The notes: generated by a model from the sequence alone, not told the origin. Positions 42,014 to 51,210 are shown, counted from the first letter of the stretch. The stretch: DNA of 52,836 bases from Endobacter medicaginis (GCF_014192375.1 NZ_JACHXV010000015.1:1-52836); one strand, 5' to 3'. A program made the numbers and translations.

Positions 42014-42707
42014 GAGCCCCGATCTGGAGACGCGCAACGTGGCACCCCGGCAGGACAATCTGGATCCGGCCCTGTTCGGACAGACGCCGTCGCAGACCGT
42101 GGGGCCGTATTTCCACTACGGACTCCCATGGAAGGGCGCGGCTGACCTGGTGGGGGCCTCGGAGATGGGTGCCCGCCCCGACCTGTTTCCGGCCGAGCAT
42201 TATGTGCTGGCCGTCGCCCGCGAGCATCCCGCGCCGCTCGGCGAGGTGGTCGAATTGCGCGGCCGGGTGCTCGATGGCGAGGGTCAGGCGGTGGTCGATG
42301 CGATGGTCGAGATCTGGCAGGCGAATGCGAACGGTCGCTATGCCAGCCCATCAGACCCGCGAGACGAGGTGCCACTCGATCCGAATTTCATCGGTTTCGG
42401 CCGCACCGCGACCGATGCGACCGGCGTCTGGCGCTTCCGCACCATCCGTCCCGGCCGCGTACCCGGCCCCGGCAACAGCCTCCAGGCGCCACATGTTGCG
42501 GTTTCGGTGTTCGGCCGCGGCCTGCTGACCCGGCTGGCGACGCGGATCTACTTCGAGGACGGCGAGGGCAACGACACCGACCCCGTGCTCGCGGCGGTCC
42601 CGGCCGAGCGACGCGCCACGCTGATCGCCCATCGCGATCCCGGCGGCGCCTGGGTGCGCGACATCGTGTTGCAGGGCGCCGACGAGACAGCGTTCTTCGC
42701 GCTGTGA
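42003..42707 (+). CDS. pcaG: protocatechuate 3,4-dioxygenase alpha subunit
   Basis: A 234-residue partner of pcaH. TPSQTVGPYFHYGLPWKGA is the usual alpha-subunit opening, and VEIWQANANGRYASP follows the beta fold. The region equivalent to the beta-subunit His ligands reads GNSLQAPHVAVSVFG without the second pair, as expected for the non-metal subunit. It overlaps pcaH at the start and pcaB at the end (GTGA). Confidence 0.94.
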   Translation: MHTESPDLETRNVAPRQDNLDPALFGQTPSQTVGPYFHYGLPWKGAADLVGASEMGARPDLFPAEHYVLAVAREHPAPLGEVVELRGRVLDGEGQAVVDAMVEIWQANANGRYASPSDPRDEVPLDPNFIGFGRTATDATGVWRFRTIRPGRVPGPGNSLQAPHVAVSVFGRGLLTRLATRIYFEDGEGNDTDPVLAAVPAERRATLIAHRDPGGAWVRDIVLQGADETAFFAL

Positions 42708-43852
42708 GCCATTATCTCGGTATGCGGCCCTGGGCGACGCCGGCGATGCGCGACGTCTTTTCCGACGAGCACGTCCTGCGTCACGCGCTCGCCTTCGAGG
42801 CCGCCCTGGCCCGCGCCCAGCTCGCCGAAGAGCTGATTGACGCCAGCGCCGCGCAGGCGATCGGCACCGCATGCGACACGCTCGCGCCCGACCCCGCCGA
42901 ACTGGCCGAACAGGCCGCTTTCGCCGGCACGCTGGCGATCCCGCTGGTGACCAGTCTGCGCCAGCACCTCGGTGACCACCCCGCCGCCAGGCTGGTCCAT
43001 CTGGGCGCGACCAGCCAGGACCTCGCCGACACCGTGCTGATGTGCCAGGTCAAGGCGGCCCACGCCGTGCTGCTCCCCGATCTCGAACGGCTTTGTGCCG
43101 CCCTGGCCGGGCTCGCCCGGGAGCACGCGGCGTGCCCAGCGATCGGCCGCACGCTGCTGCAGGATGCGACGGCGGTGGGCTTCGGGTTGCGGCTGGCGCA
43201 GGCGCTCGCCGGGATCGATTTCGCCTGGGCGCAGCTCGATGCCGCGATCGCCACGCATGCACGGCTGCAACTCGGCGGTGCCGCGGGAAGCCGTGCCGGG
43301 CTGCAGGGACGCGGCGCGGCGATCGCGCAACGAGTGGCAGCCGCGCTGGAACTCGCGGCCGGGCCACCCTGGCATGCGCAGCGCGTCGGCGTCGGCGCCA
43401 TCGCCTCGGCACTGGGATTGCTGATCGGCGCCGTAGGCAAGCCGGCACGCGACATCGCGCTGCTGGCGCAGAACGCGATCGGCGAGGCACAGGAGCCACG
43501 GATCGCTGGGCGGGGCGGCTCGTCGGCGATGGCTCACAAGCGCAACCCGACCGGCTGCCAGGTCGCACTCTCGGCGGCGATCCGCGCGCCAGGCCTGGTC
43601 GCCTCTGTGCTGGGCGGCCTGCCGCAGGAGCAGGAGCGCGGCCTGGGCGGCTGGCAGGCTGAAGCGCCGGTGCTGGCAGAACTGTTCGGCCTGGTCTCGG
43701 CAAGCCTTGCGGCGATGGCCGTCGTCGCCGGCGGCCTGGAGGTCAATCAGGCTGCGATCGCCGCCAATCTGGAGGCGAGCGGGCTCGACGCGGAGATCGG
43801 CGAGAGCGTGGCTATCGTCAACGCCCTGCTGGCCAGCCTTCGGAGATCCTGA
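42704..43852 (+). CDS. pcaB: 3-carboxy-cis,cis-muconate cycloisomerase, GTG start
   Basis: A 382-residue member of the fumarase/aspartase fold. The signature GRGGSSAMAHKRNP carries the catalytic serine loop (most relatives have SSAMPHKRNP), and HLGATSQDLADT is the second conserved block. It lactonises carboxymuconate to 4-carboxymuconolactone. The length is at the short end for PcaB (often about 350-450). GTG at 42704-42706 overlaps the pcaG stop. Confidence 0.93.
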   Translation: MSHYLGMRPWATPAMRDVFSDEHVLRHALAFEAALARAQLAEELIDASAAQAIGTACDTLAPDPAELAEQAAFAGTLAIPLVTSLRQHLGDHPAARLVHLGATSQDLADTVLMCQVKAAHAVLLPDLERLCAALAGLAREHAACPAIGRTLLQDATAVGFGLRLAQALAGIDFAWAQLDAAIATHARLQLGGAAGSRAGLQGRGAAIAQRVAAALELAAGPPWHAQRVGVGAIASALGLLIGAVGKPARDIALLAQNAIGEAQEPRIAGRGGSSAMAHKRNPTGCQVALSAAIRAPGLVASVLGGLPQEQERGLGGWQAEAPVLAELFGLVSASLAAMAVVAGGLEVNQAAIAANLEASGLDAEIGESVAIVNALLASLRRS

Positions 43853-43854
43853 CC

Positions 43855-45042
43855 TTGCCGTTCACGATACGCGACGGGGTACGCCTCTACTGGCGGCTCG
43901 AAGGCTCACCGGATCGGCCGCCGCTGGTGCTGCTGAACTCGATCGGCACCGACCATGCCCTGTGGGATCCGGCGATGCCGGGGCTGCTGCGGGCGTTCCG
44001 CACCCTGCGCATCGACACGCGGGGGCACGGCGCCTCGGATGCGCCGGCCGAAGACTACAGCCTGGCGATGCTGGCTGCCGACACCGCGGCGGTGATGGCG
44101 GACGCAGGTCTCGGCCGGGCCGCCATCGCCGGCGTGTCGCTCGGCGGGATGATGGCGATGCAGCTTGCGCTCGACCACCCCGCCCGGGTATCGGCGCTGG
44201 CGCTGATCTGCACCTCCGCGACGATGGATGCGGCGGCATGGGCGGCGCGGGTGGAGACAGTACATCGGCAGGGTACCGGTCCGATCGCGGCCATGGCGGT
44301 GGGGCGGTTTCTTTCACCGGCCTTCGCCGCACGGCATCCCGAGATCGTCGCAGGGATGCAGGATGCGATCGCGCGCCAGAACTCCGCCGGCTACGCGGGC
44401 GCAGCGGCGGCAATCCGCGACATGCAGTTGATCGACCGGCTGGGCGCGATCGACGTACCGACACTGGTCGTCACCGGCTCGAACGACATTTCAACTCCGC
44501 TCGATCCGCATGGCGCGCGGCTGTTGGCCGCGATTGCGGGCGCACGCCATCTCGGGCTCGATTCGGCGCATCTGCCACCGGTCGAGGCGCCGGACGCGCT
44601 GGTGGCCGGGCTTCGCGGCCTGCTGTGCGCCGATCCAGCGCGAGACGCGGCGATGGACGCGCTGTTCGAGGCGGGACTGCGCAACCGCAGGCGGGTGCTG
44701 GGCGACGCCTGGGTGGATCGCTCGCTCGCCGGTCGGACCGAGTTCAACGCCGATTTTCAGGCGATGATCACCCGCGTCGCGTGGAACGAGATCTGGGGCC
44801 GGCCGGGGCTGGACGATCGCACGCGACGCCTGCTGGTGGTGGCGATCACCGCCTCGCTTGGCCGCTGGGAGGAGTTCAACTTGCATGTGCGTACCGGGCT
44901 CGCCGCGGCCGGATTCACCTGCGACGAGCTCAAGGAGGTGCTGATGCAGACGGCGATCTATGCCGGCGTACCGGCCGCCAACACCGCCTTCGCCGAAGCC
45001 GGGCGGATCATCGCCGAACTGCAGTCCAGTCAGAACGGATGA
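43855..45042 (+). CDS. pcaL: fused 3-oxoadipate enol-lactonase / 4-carboxymuconolactone decarboxylase
   Basis: A 395-residue PcaD-PcaC fusion. Residues 1 to about 255 are an alpha/beta hydrolase: nucleophile Ser in GVSLGGMMAMQLAL, and catalytic His in DSAHLPPVEAPD. Residues about 265-395 are a carboxymuconolactone decarboxylase domain (RNRRRVLGDAWVDRSLAG, NEIWGRPGLDDRTRRLLVVA, WEEFNLHVRTGLAAAGFT). It performs two steps to 3-oxoadipate. The start is TTG at 43855-43857, two bases after the pcaB stop, with GGAGA upstream. The later genes pcaIJF are not in the window. It converges and overlaps the channel gene by 13 bp. Confidence 0.93.
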   Translation: MPFTIRDGVRLYWRLEGSPDRPPLVLLNSIGTDHALWDPAMPGLLRAFRTLRIDTRGHGASDAPAEDYSLAMLAADTAAVMADAGLGRAAIAGVSLGGMMAMQLALDHPARVSALALICTSATMDAAAWAARVETVHRQGTGPIAAMAVGRFLSPAFAARHPEIVAGMQDAIARQNSAGYAGAAAAIRDMQLIDRLGAIDVPTLVVTGSNDISTPLDPHGARLLAAIAGARHLGLDSAHLPPVEAPDALVAGLRGLLCADPARDAAMDALFEAGLRNRRRVLGDAWVDRSLAGRTEFNADFQAMITRVAWNEIWGRPGLDDRTRRLLVVAITASLGRWEEFNLHVRTGLAAAGFTCDELKEVLMQTAIYAGVPAANTAFAEAGRIIAELQSSQNG

Positions 45043-46052
45043 ATATACTGCATGTTGATCTGCATGCCGGACGTCACGTTACGGGTCACGACGGGCACAT
45101 AGACGTTGAAATTCAGCTTGTTCTGCGGTCCGAACTGGGTCGAGAAGCCCGGACCTAGATAGAGCACCGTTGTTCGGCTGTCGGTGACGGCGACACCGTT
45201 GGTCCGGTTGTCCTGGACCTGGGTCAGCACAAAGCCGTTCAGACCCAGGCTGAAATGCTCGAACACCGCATAGGAGCCGGCGAAATTGGCCTCGATCGCG
45301 TCGCCGGCCCGGCCGTGACGAAAGGAGAAACCGGGAAAGGATGGCGGATTCGACGCGTGATCGGTCGAGAAATTATGAAAATACTGCAGCCGCGAGCTCA
45401 ACTCCCAGCGCGGAGCCGGCAGCCAGGTCATCGCGAGGTAGGGATTGAGCGTCCAGTAGCCAGAAGACTGGTTGACGTCTTTCGACGGATCGAAACCACC
45501 GCTTGGGCCGATCACGTCAAAGGCAAATCGCCAGTCGAACACCGGCCGATGCCCCGCCAGGGTCGGAAACGCCTGATAGACGACGCCGAACGTGACATCA
45601 CCGAAGCCGGTGCCGTTGCCTTCCAGACTCTGACCCGCCGCACCCGCACCGGAGACGAGGCCGACGACAGGCACCAGCACCTCGGCGCCGAGCAGACCGC
45701 CCGGAACCTTCAGCGGCGAGGCGTAGCTGAAATGAAACACGTTCGTGTAGGACTGGATATATGGTCGGTCGAACCGCGACGAGTCATCGCCGTGCTGATC
45801 GTGAATGGCGGTGAAGTCGTTGACGTGGAGATAATCGAGAAACGTGAAGCCTGGCTTCTGCGGCCCGAAGCCGTCGAAGAAGCTCGTCGCCCCCTGATTG
45901 TTGCCCGAGAACAATTGCACCGTCAGCGGCAGCGGGGCGGCGGCGGTCACGCCCGTCGTCGTTTGAGCCTCCGCCGGAACAACCGTCGCGCAGGTCAGTA
46001 TGGCTGTGCACGCGCCGACGACGCGCCCACACCCGGATCCGAGAAGAGTCAC
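45030..46052 (-). CDS. outer-membrane aromatic-compound channel (phenol-MetA-degradation family)
   Basis: A 340-residue protein with a signal peptide (MTLLGSGCGRVVGACTAILT, cut near AEA) and beta-barrel character with alternating aromatic and polar strands. It has the SphA/phenol_MetA_deg pattern (TNVFHFSYASPLKVPGG, GFGDVTFGVVYQAF, SSGYWTLNPYLAMTW) and ends on a terminal Phe. Such proteins sit in aromatic-degradation gene clusters and are thought to take up hydrophobic substrates. GTG start at 46050-46052 has GGAGGAT upstream. It is last in the minus-strand operon. Confidence 0.8.
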   Translation of the reverse strand: MTLLGSGCGRVVGACTAILTCATVVPAEAQTTTGVTAAAPLPLTVQLFSGNNQGATSFFDGFGPQKPGFTFLDYLHVNDFTAIHDQHGDDSSRFDRPYIQSYTNVFHFSYASPLKVPGGLLGAEVLVPVVGLVSGAGAAGQSLEGNGTGFGDVTFGVVYQAFPTLAGHRPVFDWRFAFDVIGPSGGFDPSKDVNQSSGYWTLNPYLAMTWLPAPRWELSSRLQYFHNFSTDHASNPPSFPGFSFRHGRAGDAIEANFAGSYAVFEHFSLGLNGFVLTQVQDNRTNGVAVTDSRTTVLYLGPGFSTQFGPQNKLNFNVYVPVVTRNVTSGMQINMQYIHPF

Positions 46053-46123
46053 GATATCCTCCGACGTTTCTTGATTGTTTTGTAGTCGCGCGCGGCATCG
46101 AGCGCCGCGCGCAGCAGGCCGAT

Positions 46124-47626
46124 TCAGATCGGATAGTGTCGCGGAGTTGTTTGAATCGACAGCAAGCGCAGTTCGGTGAACTCTGCCACCCCGGCCGCGC
46201 CGCCGAAGCGGCCATAGCCGGAGTTCTTGGTTCCGCCGAACGGCATCTGGGGCTCGTCGTGCACCGTCGGCCCGTTGATGTGGCAGATACCGCTACGGAT
46301 CTGCCGCGCGACTTGCCAGGCTCGAGCAACGTCGCGTCCGAACACCGCCGCCGACAGGCCGAATTCGGTATCATTTGCCACGCGCACGGCATCCTCCACG
46401 GAGCTGACCCTGACCACCGTGGTGACGGGCCCAAAACTCTCCTCGCCGTAAATGCGCATCTGCGGTTGGACGTGATCCACGATGGTGGCCGCCATCAGCG
46501 TGCCGTCGTCCCTCGCCCCTCCGGCCGGAATCGAGGCACCCTTTGCACGCGCATCCTCGACGAGCTCGTGCACCCGACGAGCGGCATTCGGATCGATCAG
46601 CGCACCGAGCTCGGCCTTACCGACGAGCGGATCGCTGACGCGAAGTGCGTTGGTACGCGCAGCGAATTTCGCGACGAAGGCATCGGCGACGCGCTGGTCG
46701 ACAACGATACGTTCGGTCGACATGCAGATCTGGCCCTGGTTCATGAAGGCGCCGAAGATTGCCGCATCCGCCGCGGCGTCGAGATCGGCATCGTCGAGCA
46801 CGATCATGGGCGCCTTGCCGCCAAGCTCGAGCAGCACCGGTTTGAGAACCTTCGCCGCTTTCTCGGCAATGATGCGCCCGACCTTGGTCGAGCCGGTGAA
46901 GTTGATCCGCCTGACCGCCGGATGGTCAATCAGCGCCTCCACGACCGCGCCGGCGTCGGCCGGTGCGTTGGTGATCACGTTCACGATGCCGTCGCCCAGG
47001 CCGGCCTCGACCAGGATCTCCCCGATGAGGATATGCAGCGATGGGCAGGCTTCGGAGGCCTTCAGCACCACGGTATTGCCGCAGGCCAGGGGCATCGCGA
47101 TCGCGCGAACGCCGAGGATCAACGGCGCATTCCACGGCGCGATGCCGACACAGACGCCGGCGGGCTGGCGAACGGTCATCACCAGTGCCCCCGGTACGTC
47201 GGACGGGATCACCTGCCCATCGACGTGCGTCGTCATCCCCGCAGCCTCGCGCAGGACGTTGGCGGATTCGGCAACATTGAAGCCGATCCAGGCGGCGGTG
47301 GCACCTGTCTCCAACGCGGCGCGCCGGATGAACTCGTCGCAGCTTGCATCGAGGAGGTCGGCCGCGCGCAACAGCAGCCGGCGCCGTTCGGAAGGTCCTG
47401 TCTGCGACCAACTCTCGAAAGCCGCCTGCGCGGCATCGGCCGCGGCGCGTGCATCGTCCGGCGTCGCCGCCGCGAAGCGCGTCACTATGTCGCCGGAAAC
47501 CGGATTGGCGCGCGACGCGACCGCACCGTCCCGCGCGCTCACGCAGCGACCGCCGATCAGCAGCTTGGTTTCGATCACCGCCTGTTCCGGACGGCGCGGG
47601 TGTAAATGTTCGACATGGACATTCAT
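46124..47626 (-). CDS. aldehyde dehydrogenase, salicylaldehyde/vanillin dehydrogenase type
   Basis: A 500-residue NAD(P)-dependent aldehyde dehydrogenase. Asn165 lies in APWNAPLIL, Glu267 in LLELGGKAPMIVLDDADLD (start of the motif at 265), and catalytic Cys301 in NQGQICMSTERIVV. The FGAFMNQGQICMS style matches benzaldehyde-type enzymes such as NahF and vanillin dehydrogenase. It probably oxidises the hydroxybenzaldehydes made by the stilbene dioxygenase to hydroxybenzoates, though a role in the meta-cleavage branch (hydroxymuconic semialdehyde) is possible. A good AAGGAGAG precedes ATG 47626. Confidence 0.88.
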   Translation of the reverse strand: MNVHVEHLHPRRPEQAVIETKLLIGGRCVSARDGAVASRANPVSGDIVTRFAAATPDDARAAADAAQAAFESWSQTGPSERRRLLLRAADLLDASCDEFIRRAALETGATAAWIGFNVAESANVLREAAGMTTHVDGQVIPSDVPGALVMTVRQPAGVCVGIAPWNAPLILGVRAIAMPLACGNTVVLKASEACPSLHILIGEILVEAGLGDGIVNVITNAPADAGAVVEALIDHPAVRRINFTGSTKVGRIIAEKAAKVLKPVLLELGGKAPMIVLDDADLDAAADAAIFGAFMNQGQICMSTERIVVDQRVADAFVAKFAARTNALRVSDPLVGKAELGALIDPNAARRVHELVEDARAKGASIPAGGARDDGTLMAATIVDHVQPQMRIYGEESFGPVTTVVRVSSVEDAVRVANDTEFGLSAAVFGRDVARAWQVARQIRSGICHINGPTVHDEPQMPFGGTKNSGYGRFGGAAGVAEFTELRLLSIQTTPRHYPI

Positions 47627-47681
47627 GACGCTCTCCTTGGTGTTCAGTCCGGTTGCGCCCGGATCATCTTCTTTGCTGTTG

Positions 47682-49364
47682 TCAACTTACCGACATGCTG
47701 GCAGCCGGAGCAGGCACACCCTCGACCTGGACGTCATCGACCGTCGACGACAACTCCGAGGCGGCCCAGGTCGAGGCAACAAGGGCCTCGACCTGGCGCG
47801 CGATCGCGTCGGCGTGTGTCAGCACGACACGAGCCGCGACATAGCGGTCCGGACGCAGCAGCAAGGCCACGCCGGAAGGCAGTTCCGCCTCCCGGGGTTC
47901 CGTGTCGCCAGGTTCGAGGATGACGGTGACGCCCGAGCCCGCGACAAGACGGCTGTCGGGCGGCGGCGCGCCGGCAGGAAGCAGGGCGATGCGCCGAACA
48001 CCAAGCTTCGACCAGACCGGCTGGTCCAGCGCGACCAGACCGGCAAGTGCATTGGCGTCGCGCAGGACGAGGCTGAATCCGTCACCCAGCACGTCGTCAA
48101 GAAGGCAACGTTGCCCGTCGGTCGTGATGATCTCGGGTTGTGGGATCAACCGACCGACCAGACCGGCACCGTCATCGGCAAGGATAAAGCCTTCGGCGAA
48201 GAACGGCTTGGGCTTGTACTTCATCTCAGCGACATAGTCGCGCGCCTTGGGCCAGATCGCGAGCGCACGAAACGCGCTTCGTGTCGCAAGACCGTGCAGT
48301 CTTGAACGTGGCGACATGATCTTACCCATGCGCAGGGCTAGACGGATCATCTCCCACAGGTGGCGGGACCGCTCCCGTTCATATGTCGCCAGCACTCCCG
48401 GACCAAGAACGCCCCGGGTGACGGCGGCGAGCTTCCAGGCGAGATTCTGGGCGTCGCGCAAGCCGCTGTTCATGCCCTGCCCCGCGAAAGGCGGCGTCAG
48501 ATGCGCGGCGTCGCCGGCCAGGAACACGCGGCCACGCGACCACGACGATGCGGCCCGTGCGTGGAAGCGATAGACGACCTTGCGACGCAAGGTCGCGCCG
48601 GGATCGGCACCGTGACTGCGCAGCAGGTGGTCTACCATCTCGGGCGCGAGGAGGTCCGCATCGCTCTCTCCGTTGAGCAGCTTGAACTCGAACCGCCTCG
48701 TCCGGTCGGGGCCCGGCAGCGTGATGCAGGGCCGCGACGGGTCGCAGTAGACTTCGGTGTGCTTGATGGTGTTGGTGTTGTTTTCCAGATCGACGATCAG
48801 CCAGCGCTCCTCGAACGTCGTTCCCCGCAGCTGGAAGCCGAGCTTCTCGCGCACCTTGCTCCACGCACCGTCACAGCCTACGATATAGGCGCTTTTAATG
48901 ATTTTTGTGCTGCCACCGACGTCTTCGAGATGCACGACAACGCCGTCGCTAGTTTCCTCAAATGTTTCCATCGTCCAGCCATACAGCCGATCGACCTGCG
49001 AGAAGCGCAACAGGCCGTCACGCAACTGCTGTTCGAGGATTGGCTGGCGGAACGCATTTCGCCGTGGATAACCATACGGTCGCCCTGTCGGCTCCACCTT
49101 GACGAACGGCCTGCGATCGGGGCCGTAGTAGATCGATCCATAGCCGGCAACAACGTGCTCGAGCACCTCGTTGACGATGCCGATATTCTGCAGCGTACGG
49201 AGGGATTCATCGTCGATCGAGACGGCGCGGGGCTCCTGTACCGTGGTCAGATTGCGTTCCACGATGGCACATCGCACGCCGTAGCAGCCGAGCAGATTGA
49301 CAAGGGCCAAGCCGATAGGCCCGCTGCCGATGACGATGACGTCGTAATGATGAGTGGCCAGCAT
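47682..49364 (-). CDS. FAD-dependent aromatic hydroxylase, MhpA-like
   Basis: A 560-residue group A flavin monooxygenase. FAD motif VIVIGSGPIGLALVNLLG lies near the N-terminus, the DG motif is AYIVGCDGAWSKVREKLG, and the GD motif is VFLAGDAAHLTPPFAGQGMN. The C-terminal thioredoxin-like part (about 440-560) is typical of 3-(3-hydroxyphenyl)propionate and phenol-type hydroxylases. It would make the catecholic substrate of the extradiol dioxygenase upstream. GGGAGG lies five bases before ATG 49364, which is preferred to an in-frame GTG at 49379. Confidence 0.87.
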   Translation of the reverse strand: MLATHHYDVIVIGSGPIGLALVNLLGCYGVRCAIVERNLTTVQEPRAVSIDDESLRTLQNIGIVNEVLEHVVAGYGSIYYGPDRRPFVKVEPTGRPYGYPRRNAFRQPILEQQLRDGLLRFSQVDRLYGWTMETFEETSDGVVVHLEDVGGSTKIIKSAYIVGCDGAWSKVREKLGFQLRGTTFEERWLIVDLENNTNTIKHTEVYCDPSRPCITLPGPDRTRRFEFKLLNGESDADLLAPEMVDHLLRSHGADPGATLRRKVVYRFHARAASSWSRGRVFLAGDAAHLTPPFAGQGMNSGLRDAQNLAWKLAAVTRGVLGPGVLATYERERSRHLWEMIRLALRMGKIMSPRSRLHGLATRSAFRALAIWPKARDYVAEMKYKPKPFFAEGFILADDGAGLVGRLIPQPEIITTDGQRCLLDDVLGDGFSLVLRDANALAGLVALDQPVWSKLGVRRIALLPAGAPPPDSRLVAGSGVTVILEPGDTEPREAELPSGVALLLRPDRYVAARVVLTHADAIARQVEALVASTWAASELSSTVDDVQVEGVPAPAASMSVS

Positions 49365-49398
49365 ATGCACCTCCCGCACAACGGCGGTGAGCTCGTGT

Positions 49399-50244
49399 TT
49401 ACTCGTCGGCGATGGTGTTGATCAGCAGGCCGACCCGGTCGATCTCGACTTCGACGACGTCGCCGGGCTTCATCCAGACGGGCGGCTTGCGCTTGGCACC
49501 CACCCCGCCCGGCGTGCCGCTCACGATGACATCACCCGGCGCCAGCGGCGTGAATGACGAGGCATATTCGATAAGCGTCGGAATATCGAAGATCATGTCA
49601 CCGAAGACGGCGTCCTGCATGACCTCCCCGTTCAGACGTGTCTGCAGGCGCAGGGATGCGAGATCGCCGACCTCGTCGGGCGTCACCAGCATCGGCCCGA
49701 AGGCGCCCGTCTGCGGAAAGTTCTTCCCGGGGCTGAACTGATGCGTGTGCCACTGCCAGTCACGGATGCTGCCGTCATTGTAGCAGCTGTAGCCGGCGAC
49801 ATACGACCAGGCCTCGGCGGCTGGAATATAGCGCCCGGGCTTGCCGATGATCACCGCGAGCTCCCCTTCGTAGTCGAGCTGTGTCGAGACCTTCGGACGC
49901 AGGATCGGACAGCCATGGCCCGTCTGGCTGTCGGCGACGCGGAGGAAGATGGTCGGATGCGCAACTTCCGCGCGTCCCGTTTCCTTGCGGTGCTTTTCAT
50001 AGTTCAGGCCCACGCAGATGATTTTCGACGGCTCGGGTATGACGGGTAGCCACGCCAGATCCCCGACGTCATAGCGATGCGCCTCGACCTTGTGCATCGC
50101 CAGCGCCTTCAGATCGCCCGTGGCGATGGCTGCACTCAGGTCGGGCACGCGATGGGCAAGCAGCGCGCCGAGATCGCAGAAGGTATTGTCCTCGATGATC
50201 CCCCAGCTCGGTCGCCCGGCTATGGTGACACTGGCAAATTTCAT
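49399..50244 (-). CDS. fumarylacetoacetate hydrolase-family enzyme
   Basis: A 281-residue hydrolase/isomerase of the FAH fold. Metal ligands are Glu126 and Glu128 in LDYEGELAVIIGKPG and Asp157 in YNDGSIRDWQ, followed by HQFSPGKNFPQTGAFGPML. The motifs IVSGTPGGVG and MKPGDVVEVEIDRVG complete the family. It would act on the ring-fission product of the extradiol dioxygenase, by hydrolysing a C-C bond or isomerising or decarboxylating it. Which of these cannot be told. It follows the dioxygenase gene in the operon by 59 bp and precedes the hydroxylase by 34 bp. Confidence 0.88.
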   Translation of the reverse strand: MKFASVTIAGRPSWGIIEDNTFCDLGALLAHRVPDLSAAIATGDLKALAMHKVEAHRYDVGDLAWLPVIPEPSKIICVGLNYEKHRKETGRAEVAHPTIFLRVADSQTGHGCPILRPKVSTQLDYEGELAVIIGKPGRYIPAAEAWSYVAGYSCYNDGSIRDWQWHTHQFSPGKNFPQTGAFGPMLVTPDEVGDLASLRLQTRLNGEVMQDAVFGDMIFDIPTLIEYASSFTPLAPGDVIVSGTPGGVGAKRKPPVWMKPGDVVEVEIDRVGLLINTIADE

Positions 50245-50303
50245 GACTGTCGTTTCCGTCCTGCTGCCGCGCGCGATGCGCGCAGGTTGATCCCCATCGC
50301 GCG

Positions 50304-51131
50304 TCAGTCGCGGTAGATCGCCTTGCCCCACATGTTCAGGGTGCGATCCTCGGCCGGCCAGGTGTGACTGGGCCTGTCGTAGATGACCTCCAGCTCGGCG
50401 CTGATCTCGATCCAGTTGCGATCCGGATCCTCGACGAAAATGAACAGGTTGTTGCCGGGTCCATGGCGTCCCGGCCCCCAGACGATGGGAACGTGATGTT
50501 CGCCCATGCGATCGCACCATTCTTTCAGCACCGACCAGTCTCCCGCCTCGAAGCTGAAATGGTCGATGCCCTGGCGGCCACGACGGAAGCAGGCCAGCGT
50601 GTGATGCTCGTGATTGGAGCGCGTCCAGAGCGCAAGCGTACGTCCGTCCGAAGCCCGCGCGTAGTCGCTGGTGATGAACCCAAGCTTGCCGACGTAGAAT
50701 CCCTCGATCGCATCGGGATCACGCGAGGCCAGCGTGAGGTGTTGCAGCGGACCACGCACGCCTTTCGAAGCGGTCTGATGGGAGGACAGCCCGAACACGA
50801 CCAGATTGCCGTCGTCGTCGCGCACGCCGAACGCCTCGTCACCGAACCAGTGGCCCTCGGGCGGCAGGATTTCCAGCTGCTCGGCCTCCACGCGCGCGCG
50901 CATCATGGCCAGCGCATCCGCATCGCGGCAGGCAAATCCCGCCGATGCCAGACCCCGGTCACCGGCAATGAAGGCCATCCGCCGCATCGGCCCTTCGCAG
51001 ATCCAGACATCGCCCTCCTGCCGGGCGGGCATGTTCATCACGTCGGCATAGAAGACCGCCATTTTTGCCGGATCGGGACTGCGCAGGACCATGTGATGCA
51101 GGTATGCCCCCGCCTTCACAGCATCGTTCAC
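50304..51131 (-). CDS. type I extradiol ring-cleavage dioxygenase (VOC fold)
   Basis: A 275-residue protein made of two VOC domains. Iron ligands by family pattern are His131 (PLQHLTLAS), His191 (GIDHFSFEAGDW) and Glu242 (NWIEISAELEVI); the family His near NHEHHTLA and Tyr251 are also present. It opens catechol-like rings next to a hydroxyl. Start is GTG at 51129-51131 with AGGAGAG six bases before; another in-frame GTG is at 51146. First gene of the minus-strand meta-cleavage operon, preceded by a palindrome. Confidence 0.87.
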   Translation of the reverse strand: MNDAVKAGAYLHHMVLRSPDPAKMAVFYADVMNMPARQEGDVWICEGPMRRMAFIAGDRGLASAGFACRDADALAMMRARVEAEQLEILPPEGHWFGDEAFGVRDDDGNLVVFGLSSHQTASKGVRGPLQHLTLASRDPDAIEGFYVGKLGFITSDYARASDGRTLALWTRSNHEHHTLACFRRGRQGIDHFSFEAGDWSVLKEWCDRMGEHHVPIVWGPGRHGPGNNLFIFVEDPDRNWIEISAELEVIYDRPSHTWPAEDRTLNMWGKAIYRD

Positions 51132-51180
51132 CTGGACTCTCCTCACTATTGAGGCGTGATATGGTATAAATAGAGAGTCC

Positions 51181-51210
51181 GGTCAAGCCGTATTCGCACA
51201 ATACGCGAAT
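51181..51210 (-). promoter_or_regulatory. operator/promoter upstream of the extradiol operon
   Basis: On the minus strand TTGACC (-35 like) lies at 51181-51186, with AT-rich sequence towards the gene. Directly upstream is ATTCGC-ACAATAC-GCGAAT (51192-51210), a perfect 6-bp inverted repeat. A nested CGTATT/AATACG pair overlaps it. The spot just above -35 suits an activator. The rest of 51211-51459 has no gene or motif that I recognise. Confidence 0.4.
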
